From assembly GCA_028564925.1 (NCBI GenBank), contig CM053034.1, positions 92,141,626 through 92,205,625 on the forward strand: a stretch of 64,000 nt of DNA, given 5' to 3'. The position numbers and the translations under genes were made by a program. This document shows, in pieces, positions 32,401 through 41,439 of the stretch. A model generated the notes under the pieces. The model was not told the origin of the DNA and made no database searches. It was given only the letters and a program-made list of their open reading frames with translations. The DNA comes from Lithobates sylvaticus. Its lineage: Eukaryota; Chordata; Amphibia; Anura; Ranidae. How positions within the stretch are numbered: position 1 is the stretch's first letter; each line of letters opens with the position of its first letter.

Positions 32401-34192
32401 TGGCTTCATGTTCTTCCAAAGTCTTTCCAAAGACAATGACATCGTCCAGGTACACCAGGACTTCTATGAGGTTCATGTCTCCAACTGTCCTTTCCATTAG
32501 GCGTTGAAACGTAGCAGGAGCTCCAGATAGGCCCTGAGGCATCCTGTTGAACTCAAAGAATCCTACTGGGGTTATGAAGGCAGTCTTTTCTCTATCTTCT
32601 GGATGCATGGGGATTTGATAATACCCACTCTTGAGGTCCATCACACTGAACCACTTAGCTCCAGATAAACTCTGCAAGGCATCTTCTATCCTTGGCGTGG
32701 TGTACTGGTCAGGAATGGTCCTCCTGTTGAGAGTTCTGTAGTCAATGCAGAGTCTCAATGACCCATTCTTCTTCCTGACTACCACAATTGGGGAGGCGTA
32801 GGGGCTTCTGGACTCCCTAATCACTCCCGTCTTCTTCAGTTCCGCAAGCTGCTCCCTCAGATCCTCCAGATCTGCTAGCGGGACTCGCCTCACTCTCTCT
32901 CTGAATGGCTTGTCCTCTTGCATGCGGATTCGATGGGTGGCACTCCTCGCACACCCCACATCAAACTCATCTTTGGAGAAAATCTTCTCCCATCTGGTCA
33001 GCTGGGCCTTGGCTCTCTCTTTCCAAGCTCCAGGTAGGTTTGGGTTTTCCATGGAGAGTTTCTTCCAAACATCTTCTCCTTCACCCGTCCCCTTCACTTC
33101 TGACCAGCCAACTGGGACAGCAGGACTCACCTGTCCCAGAAGCATCCTGGCAGGGATCTCCACGGGCCGCTCCGTGGGGTTCCTCACACTGACAGGGACT
33201 CTTCCTCTAGCCTTCTTCAGGTCCTTCAGTGAAATTACTTCTGGTATCACCTCCAGACCTGAGTGACCCTCCATTGGGTCGGGTTCCAACATTACAAAGG
33301 GGCCAGGCTGCTCCCAAGTAAGTTTTACCGTGGCTCTCATGCAGGTCACCTCTCCAGGCTGTAACACTGCTCCTTCTTTTCCAAGCCTCCATACCCTTCC
33401 TATCCCCTCACTTGGGGTCTTCTGCTCTAGGACCAAACGCTGGTAGGCTGCCTTCAGCATGGGATGGATCTTGGGGGCTGAAAGATTCTCTTTCTTCACC
33501 AGGGGGGTCAGAAGCCTTCTGACTAGGTCCGTGTTCGTCCCTATGATCAGGGAAGTCTTGCTGGTTCCTGGTGGGCGGGGACACACCACTGCTAAGGTGT
33601 CGAACACTTCAGACTTCCCAGCTACGGATGGGTCAAACGTCAGCCGTATGGGTAGGTAGCCATCATAGGGGAAACTCTGAGTTCCCAATCCCCTTATCTC
33701 CAGCTCTTCTATCTTCTGTATTGGCAGATGACTCAGGTATCTGTCATAGAAGTCCCTGTACAACAGGGTCACTTGTGCTCCAGTGTCCAGAAGGGCCTTC
33801 GTGTACACTCCTTCCACCTGGATGGGTACAGTAGGGGATGGACCAACTAGCTCCTCTGGGTAGGGCCTAGTTGATGCTGTCCTCTTCTTTGGACTCTTTG
33901 CTTTACCAGCACTTGATTTGCACTTGCTCCTTTCTTGAGCCTGGTATGCATTGATTTTCTCCCTCCTAGTGGGAGTGTGAACCCGTTGAGGGATATTGTT
34001 ATCTCTCACTTTGAAGAGTTCACGCTTGGGGGTGCTGTGTCTCTCCGGAGGGGTCTTGCCCCCTTTCTCTGGAGTGCACCTTGGTTGAGGATCCCTGGGT
34101 TCCTTCCGAGGGGTTTGGTCTCCTCGCTTTCTCTTCCTGTTGTGCTTCTTGGAGCTCACTGAAGGTGATGGGCACCCGGTTGACTCCTTCAC
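29105..34192 (-). CDS. pol: Pol polyprotein of the young gypsy element
   Basis: The 1695-codon reading frame carries, in order, an aspartic protease (ALLDTGAQVTLLY), a reverse transcriptase (motifs LRLCIDYRTLNRRT, MPQGLSGAPATFQ, VYLDDVIVFG) and an RNase H (ELHVDASHEGLGGVLYQ). An integrase follows, with its zinc-binding HHCC domain (HLGAERTFQLVRDRFYW then CHSCARC) and catalytic core (IDFLCLEPD, VVTDHFTRYAQAF, SDQGRDFES, TTPYHPQGDAQPERFNRTL). A GPY/F-like stretch (KIADRWRSEPYIICRK) follows; no chromodomain is evident. The last part of the frame, Pro- and acidic-rich, continues about 350 bp into the 3' LTR. No envelope gene is seen. Confidence 0.96.
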   Translation of the reverse strand: MKESTGCPSPSVSSKKHNRKRKRGDQTPRKEPRDPQPRCTPEKGGKTPPERHSTPKRELFKVRDNNIPQRVHTPTRREKINAYQAQERSKCKSSAGKAKSPKKRTASTRPYPEELVGPSPTVPIQVEGVYTKALLDTGAQVTLLYRDFYDRYLSHLPIQKIEELEIRGLGTQSFPYDGYLPIRLTFDPSVAGKSEVFDTLAVVCPRPPGTSKTSLIIGTNTDLVRRLLTPLVKKENLSAPKIHPMLKAAYQRLVLEQKTPSEGIGRVWRLGKEGAVLQPGEVTCMRATVKLTWEQPGPFVMLEPDPMEGHSGLEVIPEVISLKDLKKARGRVPVSVRNPTERPVEIPARMLLGQVSPAVPVGWSEVKGTGEGEDVWKKLSMENPNLPGAWKERAKAQLTRWEKIFSKDEFDVGCARSATHRIRMQEDKPFRERVRRVPLADLEDLREQLAELKKTGVIRESRSPYASPIVVVRKKNGSLRLCIDYRTLNRRTIPDQYTTPRIEDALQSLSGAKWFSVMDLKSGYYQIPMHPEDREKTAFITPVGFFEFNRMPQGLSGAPATFQRLMERTVGDMNLIEVLVYLDDVIVFGKTLEEHEARLEKVLKRLSEEGLKLSPEKCRFYQSSVNYLGHIVSEKGVSTDPEKLEAVTSWPRPTTVTELRSFLGFCSYYRRFVDGFARIAKPLNELLKTEGEEDGMGPRRSSESVKDQWNSRCEEAFRTLKRSLTTAPVLAYADPTRPYELHVDASHEGLGGVLYQEYEDQLRPVAYVSRSLTPSEKNYPTHKLEFLALKWAVVDKLRDYLYGAEFTVKTDNNPLTYLFTTAKLDATGHRWLAALSGFNFSLKYRPGAGNRDADALSRRSHVMVDDWEDWTQVAPDGVRALCQGAELQARGGSRAEEIGVTTVGVPKCYCGVTQLAEECLPKLSKKELRCDQLEDPMGRLVLEALEDKSPEGLRLHPSKEARLLRRELDKLQVHQGVVYRRGPSDGPEDKWQLFLPEKHRETVLIALHDQHGHLGAERTFQLVRDRFYWPCMRAEVEEYCHSCARCIQRKTLPHQAAPMGHLQSEGPMDLVCIDFLCLEPDLSGLGNVLVVTDHFTRYAQAFPTKDQKASTVAKVLLEKYSVHYGLPQRIHSDQGRDFESRLIRKLLDSLGVEKTRTTPYHPQGDAQPERFNRTLLNMLGTLETEKKQHWSQHISALVHAYNCTTSDVTGFSPYRLMFGREARLPVDLAFGISLDHASAASHKGYVDRLRHSLKIAYEKAQAASDQRGARNKRNFDLKVRVQDLQPGDRVLLRNLGIPGKHKIADRWRSEPYIICRKLPGLPVYKLKPEGRLGPLKTWHRNHLLPLTEAVRMPPARDLPESVSILDTPRPNTRSQTSQVRGGQDPRPEEERGELEWLWPSSTPGNSAIDLPPTEDVEDNTLNPEATEFVPFSDVPECWEDIPGLYPEQEVDVPEPEMLPECVPEEVPREQRARRVVKPPKKLTYPKMGESSEDSVTTARRSAESPDPSAVHLVEGNPSSLSGTVKQVAHTEVTCRQDSSPSYANWWEAPLSKLCENVVPEKVCSLNTVFGDQRFKVGGVCSGVLPLLGEETTFPIIPQAPRLLASAREAAGEGYKKEERRPPLPLGTLPLLRPDRTDLPLLTELVTRRRQPAETPMRTRAEGLKPGPCSRWSETLTPQSPQQRSGDFPLLSVGRS

Positions 34193-34298
34193 CGGGGCCC
34201 TTTGGCGTTTCCCGCCGGCTGGCGACTTTCTGTTTTCTTCTTCTTAGGACTGGAACATACAGCTGCAATATGACCAATTCCTCCACAATTAAAGCAAA

Positions 34299-35522
34299 TC
34301 ATCTCACCGTAGTCAGGTGGGGATGCTGGTGCTGGAACAGCTGGAAACAATTCCTCCTGCTTGTTTCTTTCTTGGGACTGGGCGTCTCTTTCGCCACTAG
34401 AGATGTCAGTATCTCCATCATCTGGGACATCTGCAACTTCAGGGCATCTACCTCTGTGTCTCTTTCAGGGGTTAAGGCCGACCTGACCGTGGCCACTGGA
34501 AGCTTTGTAGACCCCATCACCTGCTTTTCCTTTTTCTCTTCCAACATGGCCTCTTCTTCTCTGACCATTCGAATGAGATCAGGGTAGTCCAGGCTCTTCC
34601 CATCCTGGCGGGTGCGTAGAATTAGTGCGACAGGGTCCAAGGGTTGGGCTCCCCTCATCACCTGCTGGGCACGGGCTTCATCTACCTTCCCTGGATCTAT
34701 CCCCTTCTTCAGGATAATCCTATGCAGGATCTTGTCTATGCGTCCCATGTACTCTGACAGCTTCTCCCCTGTCTTCTGGTAACAGTGTTCCAGTTGATAG
34801 GTAAGTTCTGTGACTTTTTCTGTCCCACCAAACACACCTTCCAGGATGTCTATGTAGTCCTGGGCAGTGCAATCCTTTTTACTCGTCTTCAGATTGCGTA
34901 TGGCCTCTAAGGCAGGTCCTTTTAGGCTCTCAACAATCCTTTGCTTCTTTCTGCCTTCTGAGACCTCCCATTCTTCTAGGGCCTGCGTGGCACCATCTAA
35001 CCACTCTTCAAATCCCTCTTCTCCCGAGGGTACAGGTGTCCTCCCTGAAAACATCCGGAGTTTCCTGTATCCCGACATTGGGTAATCCCCGGGGTCTCTT
35101 CTGCACTGGGTCACAATCTCCCCTAGGACAGCACACAGTTCTGCACTAAGAGTAGTTTGTGCGGGTGCGGGACTTTCCGCGCCCTTCTGCTCTTCCTTCT
35201 TTGGGGATAGAATGGCTTTCATAGGAGAACCTTCTCCCTTGCGCGGCAGCGCATGCAGCAATTGGTAGGCCTGACCATTCGGTGCCTGTATGCTCTGGCT
35301 CCTGAACTGCTTTGGAGTCTCTTCCTTCCATTCTATTAAGGCGTACGTGTACCCAGCATCATTTCTCATGTCCATTATCCATGACTTCTGGCATGGGGAT
35401 AATGACATTATGAGCTGCTTGACCGCCTCTCTCTGCCACATCCCTGGCAGTTCAATAACTGCTGCTGCGGCTGGGTCAGCGGCCCATGTTGCGGACCACC
35501 GTCCCACTTCTATTGGGTCCAT
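34299..35522 (-). CDS. gag: Gag, PNMA-like, of the young gypsy element
   Basis: The 407-codon reading frame starts just downstream of the primer-binding site. Residues around 150-320 carry a capsid-like domain with RKLRMFSGRTPVPSGEEG, QALEEWEVSEG, ESLKGPALEAIRNLK and EKLSEYMGRIDKILHRII. This pattern closely recalls the human PNMA protein family (for example LTLFSGRDIPGPGEETF and EVLEEWQVSDVEKRRRLMES). The N-terminal 100 residues also resemble PNMA N-termini. A CCHC zinc knuckle (CFNCGGIGHIAAVC) is encoded just downstream near 34250-34300, in the overlap towards pol. PNMA genes are thought to descend from Ty3/gypsy gag, and members of that family use ribosomal frameshifting. Gag and pol in different frames here fit that known strategy. 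Confidence 0.92.
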   Translation of the reverse strand: MDPIEVGRWSATWAADPAAAAVIELPGMWQREAVKQLIMSLSPCQKSWIMDMRNDAGYTYALIEWKEETPKQFRSQSIQAPNGQAYQLLHALPRKGEGSPMKAILSPKKEEQKGAESPAPAQTTLSAELCAVLGEIVTQCRRDPGDYPMSGYRKLRMFSGRTPVPSGEEGFEEWLDGATQALEEWEVSEGRKKQRIVESLKGPALEAIRNLKTSKKDCTAQDYIDILEGVFGGTEKVTELTYQLEHCYQKTGEKLSEYMGRIDKILHRIILKKGIDPGKVDEARAQQVMRGAQPLDPVALILRTRQDGKSLDYPDLIRMVREEEAMLEEKKEKQVMGSTKLPVATVRSALTPERDTEVDALKLQMSQMMEILTSLVAKETPSPKKETSRRNCFQLFQHQHPHLTTVR

Positions 35523-35559
35523 GCCGGCACCTTCTGGCGGCTTTTCCCGCTGACTCAGG

Positions 35560-35580
35560 ATCCCGGATTACGAGCCCCCA
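35560..35580 (-). other. Primer-binding site, proline-tRNA-like
   Basis: Two bases inside the 5' LTR the minus strand reads TGGGGGCTCGT, complementary to the 3' end of proline tRNA as used by several retroviruses. The match weakens afterwards. Confidence 0.75.
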
Positions 35581-35582
35581 CG

Positions 35583-36658
35583 TGTAGCGCTACCCCCAGT
35601 TAAGAGAGCCGCTGGTTTGTTTTGGGTCCCTGAGTACAGCTCCACCAACCCCCGGCAATTTGGCTCTACCCGCTCTGGCACAGTTAGTAAAGGGGTATGT
35701 CCCTATGCACATAAAACTTAGCTTATACTCTAAGTGTAATTGGTATGAACTCACAAGCAGACTGCTGAAATAAGAATAACTGGCTTTACTTTTGTCAGTA
35801 AGGAAAAGAAATAGCAACATGCGTTTGAACATATGACTTACAATACTTTAGCAGGTCCCTGCAATATGCACTTTAACATGTACACACATATGTAACAACT
35901 GGCAGTGGGGAAACGGAGCGCCCAGTGTGGCGACCGTCTGCTATGCACCCCTGAGGTGCAATAAATCTATCTGCGCCTACCTAACGGACCAGGCCTGATC
36001 CCTAGCAATAGAGCTCAGTCCTTGTACTAGTACAGTGTTCTTCACCGGCAATGAATCTGTAGAGGTGGTGCACATGTAGCTTTAAATGGTGTCTTTGTAA
36101 TCCACAAAAAGTAACATTGCTGCTCTGAGGTAAATTGCGCCTAGGCAGTTCAATAGGCATAAAACGTGTGTGTCAATGCAGGATGAGCCTCTCGGCTCTC
36201 TCACCAATCCTTGGGTACCGTCCTCAGCTCCGGTCCCTCCAATGGTGGCTCTGGTCTCTTCAATGGCGGCGTCCGGTCTCCTCAGTCACAGCCCTGAACT
36301 CCGGTCATCAGCTCCGTCCGACCGACAGTAAGGGGAAGTCTCCGCTCCGCTGCTGTGGACTCTGAGGGGTGAGAGTCTCACTCCATCGGCTGCAAGGCCC
36401 AGGCTTCAGGCCTTCAGCTCCGGTCCGCACGGGTGTCTCTGCTGGCTGTCTTCTCCGCGTCACCAGCTCTGTCAGCAGAGGCAGGCCAGTCCTGTCCGGC
36501 CTCAGAAGAGGAAGTGTCCCAAGAGGAAGAGGCGGTCTCCGCTCTTCCTTTTTATAACCTTCCCCAGCAGCCTCCCGGGCGGAAGCAAGCAGCCTGGGAG
36601 CCTGGAGAATTATGGGAAACGTAGTCTCTTCCCCTAAAAGGGGTAGAACCCCGCTACA
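35583..36658 (-). repeat. 5' LTR of the PNMA-like gypsy element
   Basis: This is the second copy, 1076 bp, differing from the other LTR at about five positions. Its inner edge adjoins the primer-binding site. Confidence 0.97.
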
Positions 36659-36663
36659 CTTAT

Positions 36664-36932
36664 TTATATGAAATGAATGTAATGGTCCGATGTCAGTGGA
36701 TTTTTGACTTGCAATTTTCTGTTTCTACACTTTCTATTGCTTTACTTAAATTTGAACAGAATAAGAAAATCAGAATTAAAAAAAAAAATACTCTGTGAGT
36801 GTATATACAATATTTACATTTTATATCAGTGTCTGACACTGAGCTGTGGGCACTTTTTAAAAAGTCCTGTCCAAAATATTGTGGTGATTGCACAGCATTG
36901 TCAGTGTGTGAATCTGTTATTTTGCATAGTCC
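36664..36932. other. AT-rich flank, nothing recognised
   Basis: This is target DNA to the right of the gypsy insertion. No gene or repeat boundary is seen. Confidence 0.5.
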
Positions 36933-36940
36933 TCTAGCCC

Positions 36941-37096
36941 AGACGTAGGCAACCTAGGCCCTCCATTTGTGGTGAAACTACAAATCCCATCATGCCTCTG
37001 CCTCTAGGAGTCATGTCTATGATTGTCAGGGTCTTGCAATGTCTCATGAGACTTGTAGTTTGAAAACAGCTGGAGGGCCGAGGTTGCCTACCCCTG
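36941..37096. mobile_element. Palindromic hAT MITE, ~156 bp
   Basis: The ends agacgtaggcaacctagg and ggttgcctacccctg are inverted. Flanking tctagccc and tgtagccc match at seven of eight bases. The interior (aaactacaaatcccatcatg) is the same kind as in the MITE at 25387-25543, so the two are related families. Confidence 0.8.
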
Positions 37097-37194
37097 TGTA
37101 GCCCATACCCTAGTTCGACCACAGAGCCAACCCTAGTCCTAGGCCATGTCCTAGCCTAAGCTGCAACAAGAAAAATAACTGCCGTGTAAGGCAT

Positions 37195-37604
37195 GAAAGT
37201 GGTTGTAAACCCTTACAGACCACTTTTACTTACAGGTAAGCCTAGATTAAGGTTTACCTGTAGGTGCAAGAAATATCTCCTAAACCTACACTGTTTAGGA
37301 GATATTTGCAAAAGACAGGCACCGATGTCTATGGCACATGGCATCGCAGGCGCAGTAAGTGTGCCGTTTCATGTGTGCCATTTAATGCGCGCAGGAGTGA
37401 CGTCATTGCGGCTCTGGCCAATCACAGCGCCGAAGGAAGATGGACGCTTCGTGGAAGAGGGGACAGCGGTGACATCGCAGGCTCCTGTGTCAAGTAAGTG
37501 ACACATAATGGGCTACTATACGATGCATAGTAACCCATTATGCTTTACCTTTACAGTGAAACAAAGAGGAAGTAAAACCCATCAGGGTTTACGTCCTCTT
37601 GAAG
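37195..37604. mobile_element. Non-autonomous DNA element with GTAAACCC ends
   Basis: The left end has gtggttgtaaaccctta and the right end catcagggtttacgtcctc, forming an imperfect terminal inverted repeat. Internal palindromes include tctcctaaacctacactgtt with its complement taggaga, and taatgggctactat with atagtaacccatta. I recall this as an abundant frog family. Confidence 0.6.
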
Positions 37605-39005
37605 TACCCAGTCATTGCTTTCACTGCAAGAGCTGTTCTCACTGTATCCTGCAGGCTTTCCTGCTAACAACACAGCACTGGGTTTTAGTCGTATGCATCC
37701 TAAGCAAAAATTTGAAACATAAAATGTAAAAAAAAAAGATTGAATGGTAATAATGTTTTTTTTACTTGTTCTATAGTTTTTATTGCAGATTTAACACAAT
37801 TTCAAGACAGTGTACAACAATAACTAGAATTATACCAGTGAGTATTATAACTTAGATACAGATCTTATAGAGATAACAAAGTTTTATTTGGAATGTGTAT
37901 TGAATTGCCGTTATGAAGAAATACTGGTATTGCAAAACATTAGGTTGCGTGGTGCATAAAGGCTTTATCTTCCAAGATCAGCAAGCATATAAAAGTGACG
38001 TTGATGTGACACACTGTATAGCTCAAAATTGAATTAACATGAAAGACCATGTAAGAGTCCCCCCCAAGAAAAGGGATAGGTAAAGGTAAGGGAATAGAAA
38101 ATGGGTTGAGTAGGGTTTGAGAGATTAGGAGGAACACAGCCCATGCATAAATTAGGAAAAGCCGTAAAATAGAAGTATAGGGATAGAAGGGTACTGTCAA
38201 AGTTAGGTAATATTTATCAACCCAGGCTTGCCATATTGTTAGGAATGTTGTTTTTCTACCATGCATCTTTCATTTTATCATTGGTCATTCTTGCCAAGTC
38301 TAGCTTTGGTTTCAGCTAAATTAATATGCTTAGCTTTGTCATATGTGTTCTGATGTGAATTAGCAATTTAAATCGGTAATGTATAACTATGTCCATTCAA
38401 CATTTAGTATAGCTACTTGACAGTCTGGTAGTGGTGTTGGTTGAGTTAATACAGAATAGTTTGAAAGCATGTTCCAGGTTTGTTGCAACTCCAAAAACGA
38501 GCAGAAGAGTAGCCAGGAATTGACTTGGCCAATCTAGTAAGAACCAGGTAGGTACCATCTAGATAGTACCTTAAAGTTGGTTTCTACTGCCAGGACAAGG
38601 AAAGGGATAGCACAATTCTAATAATGATTTTACAGAAGGAACAGATACAAATCAGCAATACAGAAAAGCTACGAATGTATAGAGACTATGGCTGGAGCAA
38701 GTATTATGCAACAAACAAAATATATAATGCCCTCCGAACAACAGGATATTGTTTCTTATTACATTACAGAAAATGGTGCATGTAAAATATATCACTTTAC
38801 TCTTGTCAGTTCTTAAATCTTGTAGCGGCTACTTTCCTCTGTCCCCAATCAGTAAAGTTGGCTGTATTGAAGCTACCCCTATTAGGTTGGGGGCATATTG
38901 TAACAGAGTAAAAATGGAAATATCTTCTCATAATGTGCATTAGAAATTGGAGCAAGTCAGGTAGATCCTGCCTCATTTCCTATCTGAAGGATAACTAGCA
39001 TTGCA
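37605..39005. other. No gene or repeat recognised
   Basis: This is AT-rich sequence without a coding pattern. The minus-strand frame at 37940-38266 is hydrophobic and featureless. No further mucin exon was found here. Confidence 0.45.
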
Positions 39006-39433
39006 TTTAAAGTGGTGTTGCCACCAAAAAAAAAAAATGTGCTTAAAAATTATAAAAAAATAAAAAAATAAAATAATTGGAAAAAAATAAAATTTTTACT
39101 CACCTCTAAATGCCTGTTGCTAGGGGTCCCTCGTAGTCTGCCACCTTCAGTGCCCGGGCACTGACATCACTTCCCCTCGGCACCGCACAGTCATCTGGGA
39201 CCTGTCACGCTCGCGCATGCGCAGTGGGTGCCCGGCTGTGAAGCCACAGCCAGGTGCCCACAGTAAGGATGCCGGCGCCGCGAGTGGAGCGGGGAACAAG
39301 GGGAGGCTTCGTTCCCCCGAATCGCTGGACCCTGGGACAGGTAAGTGTCCGATTTATTAAAAGTCAGCAGCTGCAGTATTTGTAGCTGCTGACTTTTAAA
39401 AAAAAACTATTTAGTGGGCCCTCCTCTTTAAGT
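39006..39433. mobile_element. MITE-like repeat with TTTAA edges
   Basis: TTTAA stands at both edges (39006-39010 and about 39427-39431), with agtggtgttgcc inside the left. The GC-rich centre has a hairpin around aaaagtcagcagctgcag and ctgctgacttttaa (39358-39400). The ends match each other poorly, so this is tentative. Confidence 0.4.
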
Positions 39434-39865
39434 TGTTTCAGTCATGGAGTCTTAGCATTATATGTGGGCATTACTTAGGTCTCTGCATACAAATGTAAAT
39501 TGCCTAGAAACGCCCATTCCTCCGGGCTGACATCCACACATCAAGGCATTTTGATATTTGCAAAACGCCTTCCAAGAGCCAAGCCACTGTTCTTGGGAGG
39601 AGAAAGGAGAACTGAGGCAGAGTGTGGTGATGGTTTTAGGAAGCCATGTACAGTACCTCTCTTATCAACCATGATCTGCCTGCATTGTATAGAGAAGCAT
39701 CGAGACCCAGTGTTGACATCACTGGGTCAAAAATTAAGGTATGTAATAAAAACAGAAAGGGTTTTATATAAAAAATCATGTTGATTAGGGAGAAAGGAGC
39801 AACCAGAGAAGGCATAACATAAGCAAATTAAACTTTACTTTAAATCCGCTGACATGCTTTCTTAC

Positions 39866-39990
39866 CTTGGACATTAAATACTGACAGTTGCCATGGAATG
39901 TGTATTTTGTGTCATCATATGTGTGTATGTGAGCTCCTCCTTTAAGAGTACAGTTTCCAGAGCAGGAAATTTGAGAACAAGTCCACTGAC
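39866..39990 (-). CDS. Single exon of a gel-forming-mucin-like protein: start of a VWD domain
   Basis: The exon reads GQWTCSQISCSGNCTLKGG, AHIHTYDDTKYTFHG, NCQYLMSK. This is the opening of a von Willebrand factor type D domain and is closest, from memory, to the second D domain of secreted mucins MUC2, MUC5AC, MUC5B and MUC6 (GQWTC..PCPGTCSV.GGAH, then HGDCSYVL). Such domains assemble mucin polymers by disulphide bonding in the secretory pathway. On the minus strand a good splice donor (CAAG|gtaaga) follows at 39865. Upstream lies a pyrimidine-containing acceptor, cttgtattttag, giving 125 bp. A second possible acceptor would put the start at 40004. The exon is open with all expected cysteines in place. 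No other exon was found within the window. It could be a live exon in a huge intron pair or an isolated remnant. Confidence 0.75.
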
Positions 39991-40004
39991 CTAAAATACA
40001 AGTG

Positions 40005-41430
40005 CTAAAAGGCAAAAAAGATTCAGTTAAATTCTGAAGATGGGCAGCTGGGATGCAGCTGTGAGCAGTCAAACTTTTTTGACCATAGGTCACCACAGAG
40101 ATAGTGAATTACTATTAAGACCATGAAACGACACTGGACACACTTTATTCTCACCTATTATGTGCTCCACCAGTAAAGAAAATACCCAGTATCTCTCATG
40201 TATGAGCATGGGTGCTTGGCGATTGGCTCAGCACTGTCACAAGAGGGCAAGGGGAGAATCCTCTACACTGTAAAAGCTTCAACTAGAGTAGCTCAGAGCT
40301 TATGCAGGTCTTTCTGTCTTCACCTCCAGTTCCTGAACTGAGTGGTGGGGGAATAAAGTATAGATGGCTATGTGCCGCTGGGATGTGGGCAGGCATTAAA
40401 GCAAATGTGGAAATTTTCCATTAATGGACAAGGCACAGGTTTATTTTAAGCTGACATATTTTCTCAGAAATGCAATGTACATTGTAATGCATATAGGTTC
40501 TTTAGAGCTTAGTTACATATTCTAAAAGAGGGAATTGTGTCTCTATTGTATATCTTTTCATTAACTTAAGACAGAACTTTGCCTTAAACTGAAAGGTACC
40601 CTAGTCCTCTTTCTCCCTCCAGCCTCTAACTAAATTGAAGCTTTTTTTTTAAAGGCGTTAGTACCTTTTTGAGGGTAACAGTTCCCACTTTCTTAATCTT
40701 TGACAAGACAAGGATGACGTTGCCTCAGACCACCACCCCCCATCCCCAGCCCCCCCATCCCTGGAATAATATCACACATTCTAGGTGGCTACAGGACTAG
40801 TCTAACTGCACCCCTTGATATCAAGCATGTGGGGAGCCAGTTGTGAGTCATCAAGAATTGACAGCTGGCTCCCAAACTCAAGACGGAGGCACGAAAGATC
40901 TGAAGCCCTAAGAAGAATTGGCTGTGAGTCAGACAATTTTGGACTTTTTAGGCTGGCAAGTATGTATTAGTAGATGCTGACTTCATTTTTACAAGCCTTT
41001 ACAAACACTTTTTTGAATGAAAAAATAAGACAACAGTAAAGTTAGTCCAATTTTTTTTATATTGTGAAAGATAATGTTACGCAGAGTAAATTGATGCCCA
41101 ACATGCCATGCCTCAAAATTGCGCCCGCTTGTGGAATGGCGACAAACTTTGACAATTAAAACTCTCCATAGGTAGCGTTTCAAAATTTTTACAGGTTACC
41201 AGTTTTGAGTTACAGAGGAGGTCTTTTGCTAGAATTATTGCTCTTGCTCTAACGATCCTGGCGATACCTCACATCTGTAGGTTGAACACGTGTAGATATG
41301 CGCGTGCGACATAGGTATGCGTTTGCTTCTGCGCGCGAGCACGGAGGGACAGGGCGCTTTACAATTTATTTTTTTCTTATTTATTTAACTTTTTTTTTTT
41401 TTTTTTTACACTGTCCCTTTAAAAAAAAAA
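40005..41430. other. Probable intron sequence, nothing recognised
   Basis: No further mucin-like exon could be read on the minus strand. The stretch 41030-41360 has the look of a dispersed repeat (gcgcgtgcgacataggtatg) but has no ends I can place. Poly-T and poly-A runs lie at 41390-41430. Confidence 0.45.
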
Positions 41431-41439
41431 ATTTTTGAT

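Larger units (their letters stand above)
28381..36658 (-). mobile_element. Ty3/gypsy LTR retroelement with PNMA-like gag, whole-looking and young
   Basis: The element is complete from LTR to LTR. Its two LTRs are almost identical: by eye four substitutions and one 1-bp length difference over about 1.08 kb. Flanking acttat occurs at both outer ends (28376-28381 and 36658-36663), consistent with a 5-bp target repeat whose phase is ambiguous because it overlaps the LTR tips. A primer-binding site, gag, pol and a polypurine tract next to the 3' LTR are all present. It looks whole. If the neutral rate is 1-2 changes per thousand million years per site, the LTR difference suggests insertion within the last one to two million years. 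Confidence 0.97.

Noticed and set aside
28381-36658. Endogenous retrovirus with envelope
   Set aside because: No envelope-like frame exists, and pol has Ty3/gypsy features with a PNMA-like gag.
37940-38266. Hydrophobic 108-codon minus-strand frame as a membrane protein gene
   Set aside because: No start context, domain or exon signal, and composition reflects AT-rich DNA.
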